This document shows, piece after piece, positions 52,001-61,000 of a stretch of 64,000 bases of DNA. The position numbers and the translations under genes were made by a program. The stretch lies in the NCBI RefSeq assembly GCF_032854445.1, contig NC_088300.1:21435608-21499607 (forward strand), written 5' to 3'. How positions within the stretch are numbered: the first letter of the stretch is position 1; every line of letters begins with the position of its first letter. The notes beneath the pieces were generated by a model. That model made no database searches. It was not told the DNA's origin and was given only the letters and a program-made list of their open reading frames with translations. This DNA comes from Liolophura sinensis (Eukaryota > Mollusca > Polyplacophora > Chitonida > Chitonidae).

Positions 52001-55000
52001 TGAACATCCTGGAAAATGCCACAATTGTGTTCACACGTTTCCGACACTGTGCGCTAATATTTCTCAAACACTGCTACAGCTTTTATGTACAGCCGTCCTA
52101 TATATATACACTGTAATTGACGATAGAAGTGGTGAAAATGATTTAGACTACTCAGCATTAAGCCATAAACGAAAAGGCCATAAAAGTGTAGAAGAGACTT
52201 TCGTGGAAGATATAACGGATATAAAACTATCTGGTTAACCAATAAAGATGTACCACAGAAAACAACCCATGACAAATGTACTAAACCCGAATAGCATGAA
52301 ACCTTGTATCTAGACTCACCTCAACTCAGTCAGAGAGTTTTTATAACATATTCTTGCTTATCTCTGTAAGATAAACACCATACATGCAATGTAAATAAGA
52401 CCTATTATTGCACCTGATTTGTGTCATAAATCTATTGACAACTAGGGTATACATATACCTCTATGGTTATCACTGCCTCCAGTTCTTCATATTCCACCTT
52501 CACGGCCCTAGCCGCCCTCACAGCGTGCTCGTGAGTGTCTGCCAAAATGGCGGCAATGGTTTGACCTTGTACCGTGACCTGTACAAAACCGGTAAGGAAA
52601 GATCAGAAACACTGGCAAAAAATTTGTCCTCTGGAACCGGGAAGGAAAGCTTCATTGCAGATACATTAACCACTTTATACATCGATGACAGAATTAAGGG
52701 ACATTTCTTAATCATTCAATTCCTGAAGGCTTTATAATCCATCTACATCGAGACGAAATGCTGCCTTTTAGAAACATCTTGCTTCTGTTGCAATGTCAAG
52801 AAGTTTTTAATATCGAGAGACCTTCTTGCATTTAAACTCTTTTGAACAAAAACGTATACGGATTTTGTTCTAATCTACTCTTATTGCTTAAATTCTTAAA
52901 ATTATTTTTAAATCAGAGTTATTTTGATGTACCATGTTTTATACTTCTCTCCATAATTTGTTCATTATATTGATTAATATCATGATTGTAATCGTCACTG
53001 TAATTCGGCATTATGTGCCTGCTGCGCATGACCTTAAGTGCGCATAAACAATAAGTAAACTATATTGCCGAGTGTGTTGTTACCTCTACAGATGCGAACA
53101 ATTCCTCCTCTAAATTTAGCCAATAGTTCTTCCCAGGGACATCTTTGTAAGTCACAAATTCCACAACCCCTGGCATCTTAAGGGCCTCCGTCGGATCAAT
53201 GTTCAGGATTTTAGCATGAGCTTTAGTGCTCATCACGCGGCCTAAATGAAGTTCGTCTGAAGTGAAAGAGCCATGAGAAACTCTACACATCCTATTTCAT
53301 AAATCGTCAGCTAAATACTTAACACTAAGACTCACATCATATATCACTTTTATACAAGTATACCAAAAGAACAGTACCGGTAAATCAAATTATGATCAAC
53401 AATGAAAACAGTGATTAGTGCTAATTACTTCGTAAAAACCACCAGTTATTTTATTACTCTGGAGCCTGTAATCTTTCGGCCTCATTAAGGTTTCGTTGCT
53501 TTGATTACATTCTACAAATGAGCCCTGAGACTTAACGTACTAGAATATGGAGGTATGTCGTCCAGGAAAACCGACTCGCCAGTAGCATGCGTCAGCGTAA
53601 ATGGCATCACCACGGAACGGCCTATGGGGTCTTCAACCGGCTGACCAGGGGAGACTTCCTCGTGAAAAACGAGACCGCTGGATGGGTCCCTCTTCAGTCC
53701 ACAAGATCCACTCTGCTGGGAAGGAGGGACACCGCTCTGCTTACCCACCTGTACAAAAAAAAACAGCAAATGAAGAATGTTTTTAACAATAAGGAATTTT
53801 CCTGAATGATAATGTGTAATTCACAACAAGACAAGAGTTCATATTTCAACGGTTACGTGTGACCATTTGCCAGATAACACACTGTCCTCAGTGCTCTGGT
53901 TTTAGTCGCTATGCTCTACGTCTTCAGTTATATGTTATAGTGATACTCAAATACTACATAATAACAATAAGAACTGAATATTGTCCACTTCATAAATCAA
54001 TACCATTTCTTTTTTGATTAAATGTTAATACATTGATGTGCACCAGGTATAAATGCATTTTAATAAACTTTTTAAAATTGAGACCGTGACAACTTAACGC
54101 CGATGTAAAACTCATTGCAACGATATTGTCTGCCATACGGTATTCAAAAAGCAAGATAATTACTGCAGATCCTCTCATATTTGGGGAAAATAAAGTTTAT
54201 TCCAAATGAGGACAACTGCTCTACATAAAAAATAATAATGTTCTCTGCGTGTCACAGAGATATACAGTTGTGGAATAGTTCAAGTCATAAAACAATCCTA
54301 ATTTAGAGATGAACTAGCGGTCATGCAGTCGGAGAAGCACTAAGGCTGACAAGCCGTTAGTACTTAGTTTCAATTCACACTTTTAACTGACCAATTAAAT
54401 TGCTCACATATCTACAGTGCTGATCAGCTACAGTCAGGTAGAAGCGGAAGAAGAGGCTGGAGGCCAGAATTTGTCTGTACTCGGTCATCCCCCCTGACGA
54501 TCCCGGGGATAGGGAGATGTCCTCACGCAGCCACTGACACATGTCACTCACAAGTCGCTCCTCCCATACCCTATAATATCATAATAACCAAATATGACCC
54601 AAAAAGGCGGTTAGAGATCCGTTCACTTTAATAACTGCATGGTGTCTTCTAAATTGTAAACACGCTGTGATGTATGCTGAGAGGCTTCCCTTTTTTCATA
54701 TGTAACATAGACTTGATTAAACTGTGACATACATGGAAACATGATATTTTCCAGAAAAAGCCATTTTTCGCGAAAGGAACCAATATATAATGAACCTGTC
54801 AAAAACATAAGAAGTATCCCCAATTACACCGGAAATTAGTAATAATGGCTAAGTCCGACTGTGGTGAACATCTGTTACAAATTTTAATTCCTCCATTTGC
54901 AACATTCTCCAAAAAACAATTTTCAACAGGCATGAGTTTCACAATAACCTTCACAGTTTAACATTTCCAACTACGGCTTGGATTCGGTGCTTAATTAAAT

Positions 55001-58000
55001 TTATTTTGAAGATTTTTTTAGGGATTAATTCAAAAGTAAAGACTGACTTTACGTTCGCTTTGAACCTCTTTTACACCCTGTATACCTGCCAACTGCGCTT
55101 TTCATGGCGATTTTTGCTAGAACTGAAAACGCTGAAATGCCTCCGTAAGACAACGAAATGGACTTGATTTCGTCGGTGTCCTCCCTCAAAGTGACCTTGA
55201 TGGCGGAGATCACAATGGCCGAGTCGTTTGTCCGACGCAGAGACTCTTTGGACACGTGAAAATACTCGTGCTGAGATGATAAAAAATGATGGGAAAAATG
55301 ACACATGGAGCATTTGGGGAAAAAACGTAAATATACAACACAGGAATAGTCTAAATACGAAATTATTTGGGGGAGGAATATTTTTTACATTTGGCACCCT
55401 GTATGACTGTCTCCCGTACGGTATGGTAAGTCCGTATGAACGTATTAAATAACATTTTGTTTATAATACGTTACGTCTAAGATAATATATGATAATAAAA
55501 CTTTTATTACAAAAGCAAAACGAAAGTGTGAAAAAAGATGTTCATGTTTTGAATAGACCTACAATTTCATCAGTAGCATATAATATCTTGTTTCAATTTA
55601 AATACTACATTAGGACAAAATGGAGAAAATGGAATCATAATCTGTCAAATCTTCCATATTTCATTTCAAGAACTCTCTAGCTTTTGACTGAAGTGAATTG
55701 AGAGCTGTGTCAGCTTGTGTGCGAGCAAACAAAATGACCACACTGAAACACCTTGACGCAGAAGGCAGTACCTTTCCAGGATGAGGTATAAAGATGTCCA
55801 GAAGAATCAGATCAGTATCGGTCGCTAATTCCTCGCAAGTTGTATCCTCTCCAATAACGACCGACTTTCGTTTTCCAGCTGGTATAAAAATATTATAAAC
55901 ATGCTACATTTTAAATGCATCGGAAAAAACACACACACACAACACAGAAAAAGGTGGCTGTATTCCAAGATCAGAAAGTCGAATAAGATATTCTTATCAA
56001 CAGCATGGATTTATTTATTTGTTTATTTGATTGGTGTTTTACGGCGTACTCAAGAATATTTCACTTATACGACGGCCGCCAGCATTATGGCAGAGCCCGG
56101 GAGAAACCCACGACCATCCGTAGGTTGCTGATAGACCTTCCCACGTACGGCTGGGGAGGAAGCCAGCATTAGCTGGATTTGAACTCACAGCGACCCCAAT
56201 GGTGAGAGGCTCCTGGTCAACAGCATGGAGGGTAAAACCACAGCAGCGCGGATAATGTGAAAATGTGATACTTGGCCATCGGCCACACGTAACGGGTGAA
56301 ACCCGGCTTCTTTGCCAATTTAGGGTTTGGGTTTTATGCTAAATGGCCATCTAATTGCTTAAATGCTAGCTCAACTTTTACAGCACCTGGTACCATGGCT
56401 TATAAAGCAACGTTAGGTTAATAAGAATACTGATGTTGATTGCAAGCATATATACGATGCTCTTGGTATGTGAATGTCGTGAAAACAGAATGTAAAGACA
56501 TTGAAAAAACATTGTAAAACACTGACGATAAATAGGAAGTATAACGTATTTTGTAATGATCGTGATGCAAGCAGAGAACTAAAACCAAGCAATTCTTGTC
56601 GTCTGGCTAACTTACTGACCTGAAGTGACCATTGTTAAGGTGACCCCAGCTGCGAGCAGCACTGTCTGTAGATCAGAGACCCCATGGGCTTTTAAGACGT
56701 TACCACCTATACTCTGCAGTGAAGCAAACACAAGTTGTGTAGATCTTTGTGTGTGATTAACAGTTCAGTTGTACTCAGAGATATAATATGTGGATTCCAG
56801 ACGGATTTAGTCAACGAAAATTGGAATAGTATGGATAATTAGTGGTAGCCCCGGTAGACTGTCTCATATCACCTTGATGCACATGACTTCAACATGAGAT
56901 GGTACATCGATAATTTGCTTTACGATGGTGTGTGTAGACGTGGGTGGCACAGCGCCCGTATTTCAAAACGGACAGAGAGTTTCATCTTTTCACTTTTTTA
57001 TCAACCTCTACTACATCATTTAGATATGCGTACGTGCCATGTATACAATATGCATAAATTAGCATTTAACCCAGAATTATCGATACAGGTAAATGAATTA
57101 TCGACATCTGTAATTCTTTTATCAATATCAGTAATTCATTTATCGATATCGGCCGATTGTTTAGTCCTTCAAATGGAGAAACAACGGTGATACAGGTACG
57201 AGTGTAGCACCTGTTAAAAAGTCTCATTTGTTTTACTCATTCCCGGTATAATCTTGAAACTTCTGGTAAAATCATTGCGGGATGTAAGAATAGAGCAGCA
57301 ATTATTATACAGCTAAAAACGCTGAATCATCGATAAAGAGTGGATTTTATCGTCACGTATATACAAAAGATTTATGAGAAATCTCTCTACACCAAGCAGA
57401 ATACTCACCGCAACATTTCTAATCTGATGGTTTGCGAATCGGGATAAACTTTTCAACAGAGCGTCGATGACCCTTGTTTTGTAGTCTGCAAAAATTAATG
57501 TTGGAACATACATTTGGTTGGCAACATGCTCATGGGTTTTCCCCGCATCTCTGCCCGATTTCTCAAACCACAAACCTCAAACCTACAAGTTAAATATTCT
57601 TGAGTATAAGCCGTAAAAGACCAGTGAAGTAAATCAATGAAAAAAGAAATAAATTTTGTGGTGCTGATGATAGTGAAAGTGATGGATCGCATTAATGTTT
57701 GCATGTTCTTACCCCTAAACCACTTAAGACATTCGAACAACTTAATGAAGAGAAGATTAAATTCCGAGCAGGCAGACGACTTTTCAATCGTGCTGACAGA
57801 GCCAATAGTCCACCATAGCACCTCGTCGATCAAAATTATCATCTAGGTAAGGTGAATACAAAATAGATGCACCTCAGTAAATCTTTTGCAGAATTCTTTT
57901 ACCATAAGCACCATATATGGGTAAGGACACGGAGATTCGGTAATATTATATGTAAGGCAAAGACAAAGGCCACAAAATACTACCATTTTTTGATGCATAG

Positions 58001-61000
58001 AAAACGTTACCTGGCAGAGTTTTGCGGGCTTCTTGTAAGGATTCATCCAGTTCTGACAGGGTCGTGGCTGAGCCCACACGGATACCCTCATCAGAGACCC
58101 TGACTCCAGAGAGTTCCGAGATACGGGAGATGGATATCAGGACAGGGAAAGCTATCTTAGAGAGTCCTGGGCATAGACGAAATAGAAAGGAGATATGTCA
58201 TAGTAGTGCATATGTATCAAGATACATCGAAATCCATTTATTTCATCTATTTGAATGTTGTATACGGCTGTATATGGTCCAAAAATTTCACTAACACTCA
58301 AAAAATTAATCTGTTAATTTTGAAAGAAAGTCTGGTGTCTTCAGGGATGCTAGAATGTATTCTGTGATTATACAGAATATAACAGAATACTGTGTCATAT
58401 TCAACGTAACATCCCGTTAGTCTAATAGAATCTTTATGTTAAATTAATAGAATATGTGTGTTATATTTAACAGAATAAAATGTTGCAATAGTAGAATACA
58501 TTCTAACATCACTCAGACAAGAGACTTTTTTGTTTAAATTAACAGATAATTTTTTGAGTGTAAACGATTTCGGTCAGGTTTATGCGCGGAGGATACTGAA
58601 GTTCCGGGAGTAAGCCACTGCCCCTGTTCCAGATATGCCGCACAATCCCCCTGGCTCAGTAAAATAGCGTTGTATTAAGATGTGCTGAGAATTTTGTAAT
58701 TACAAGATAGAATTTAACAAGATTTTCAAATAAACATTCGAGAGAATTGTTCCTCAAATAATGTATATACGTAGACTCAAATAACAAGTTGTAGGTACCA
58801 CCTCTAAGAGTTAATAAAGTATAACGCTAAATCAATGATTTTCTTATGCCCGCCGCGCTGTTTATAATTTTCTTTCCTTCTGTGCCTAGTGTGAATTTAA
58901 CAGACTTTATCTAGACGGTTTACCTGTTGGTAGTGTTTCAGAGGTGAAAGATCAGGGTCCACTGTGATGAAGTACAATTCAGATAATTTTTATCTGGATT
59001 TATCTTTTAACTTACCCAGACCAGTGTTTCCCCGAACAAGCTTTGCATCCGGGAACTTGGTTTTCAAAGCCAGAAGCTCCTCCAAATTTAGGGGTCGGTA
59101 CCACATGACCCTCTCGCCAACCAATCGCAAACTCTCTTTGTCATACGTTTCTGTCCGCTGAACATGGATGTAAAATGATGTGACCAAAACGATATGGACA
59201 TTTGCGTTCATTGGTACCGGTATGGTTACTATTCCATTAAAGAATGAATGAGCCACGTGAAGTTTTCAAATATATCATCATCAGTGGAGGTATTACAGCT
59301 CAATTAAATAGAGCGCCCACGCGTTTTGCCATGCAGTATGAAGGCCAAATTAACATTTAATCGAGAATTATCGATATCGATAAATAAATTATAGATATCG
59401 CTGATTAATTTATCGATATCGATAAATAGCCATATTTATCGATATCAATAAATGAATTAGAGATATTGATAAATGAATTGTCGATATCGTTAATTCATTT
59501 ATCGACATCGATAATTCATTTATCGATATCGATAAATATGGCCATGTGGCCATGTGGCCATGTGCATTTATCTATATCGATAAATATGGCCATTTATCGA
59601 TATCGATAAATCAGGGACATTAGTCGCATGATAATAATAGCTCCCTTCTAACATCTTGCCGGATTTGGGCGTTGTTTGAATGTTTGGCGGGTGTTTCGGA
59701 TGTGGACGATGTTTGCGTGTCCTAAACAACACAATAACCTGAGTTGAAAGAACACTACAACAAAATATTGGTAATTTGGGTAACTTAAAAAATAGATTAT
59801 CCCAGGATTTGGAAAACTTGACACGAATAAAGTCAACGTTGTCAACAGACACTGTGAATTCAATGAACAGGGCACTCCGCGATGTTCAAGGCGAGGTACA
59901 GGCCCGTATACATTTACGATCTGCACCATTATCATCAACTGTAGGCATTACAGAAACGGTCGGCGTGGAGTCTGACTTACCTACACCGCGTAGAAGTAAT
60001 ACTAGCAAAGGTAAGCGAATCAACACCATTATACACATTTCTCAACAAAGCTTAACTTCACAGGTAAAGTACGTGTAGTCCTTCGGCTAATATAGTGTAA
60101 ATTATCAGTTTCTGGTTTACCAAGCGAAAGAGAAATAAACTAGAAGTTTGTTTTAGCAGTAGAAAAGAAATTCCTGTTCGTATAAATGTGTAATAATCCG
60201 TGGACCGCAAATGTATATGTGAAATATTCTTGAGCAAATAAATAAATAAAAAAATAAATAAATTCATCTTCTTACTGGAGTTTGCTGATGGAGTTTTATG
60301 GCGAATACTATTGATCACACAAAGGTAATTAAAATGTAAAATATCAATGTCAGTTGAATCATAAATAAGCCTCCGTTTTATAGTGTAACAACATAGGGGG
60401 AACCGTCATTTCCATTGAAACTAAACCGAGAACACTATTTATCGATATTGCTAATTCATTTATCGATATCGCTAATTTATTTATCGATATCGCTAATTCG
60501 TTTATCGATATCGATAAAAGGCACACAATTATCGATATCGATAAATGAATTACTAATATCGATAAATGAATAATCGATATCGATAATTCATGTATCGATA
60601 TCGATAAATATTTATTCATATCAATAAATATTTATCGATATCAGTAATTCTTTTATCGATATCAATAAATGAAATAGTGATATTGATAATTCTCGATTAA
60701 ATGTTAATTTGGACCCCCTATAATGTACTAGGTCGTAATACATTTCCTATATTTATAACTGCAGTGATTACGGGGCCTCCGTGGCTCAGTTGGTTAGCCC
60801 GCTAGCGCGCGTAATGACCCAGAGACCACTCACCAATGCGGTGGCTGTGAGTTTAAGTCGAGCTCATGCTGGCTTCCTCTCCGGCCGTCCGTGGGAAGGT
60901 CTGCCAGCAACCTGCGGATGATCGTGGGTTTCCCCCGGGTTGTGCCCGGTTCTCTCCCACCATAATGCTGAGTGCCATGGTATGAATGAAATATTCTTGA

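Larger units (their letters stand above)
59345..60712. mobile_element. 1.37-kb element with inverted ATCGATATCG-rich ends
   Basis: The left end starts 'CCAAATTAACATTTAATCGA'; the right end is its exact complement (to 60712). Inside each end are about 270 bp of repeated 'atttatcgatatcgataaat' steps, themselves palindromic. The middle (about 59640-60430) is unrelated and holds an exon-like plus-strand stretch (59806-60010). No clear target-site duplication was seen. The structure is that of a foldback-type or MITE-like transposon carrying other sequence. It sits in an AOX-like intron. Confidence 0.75.
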
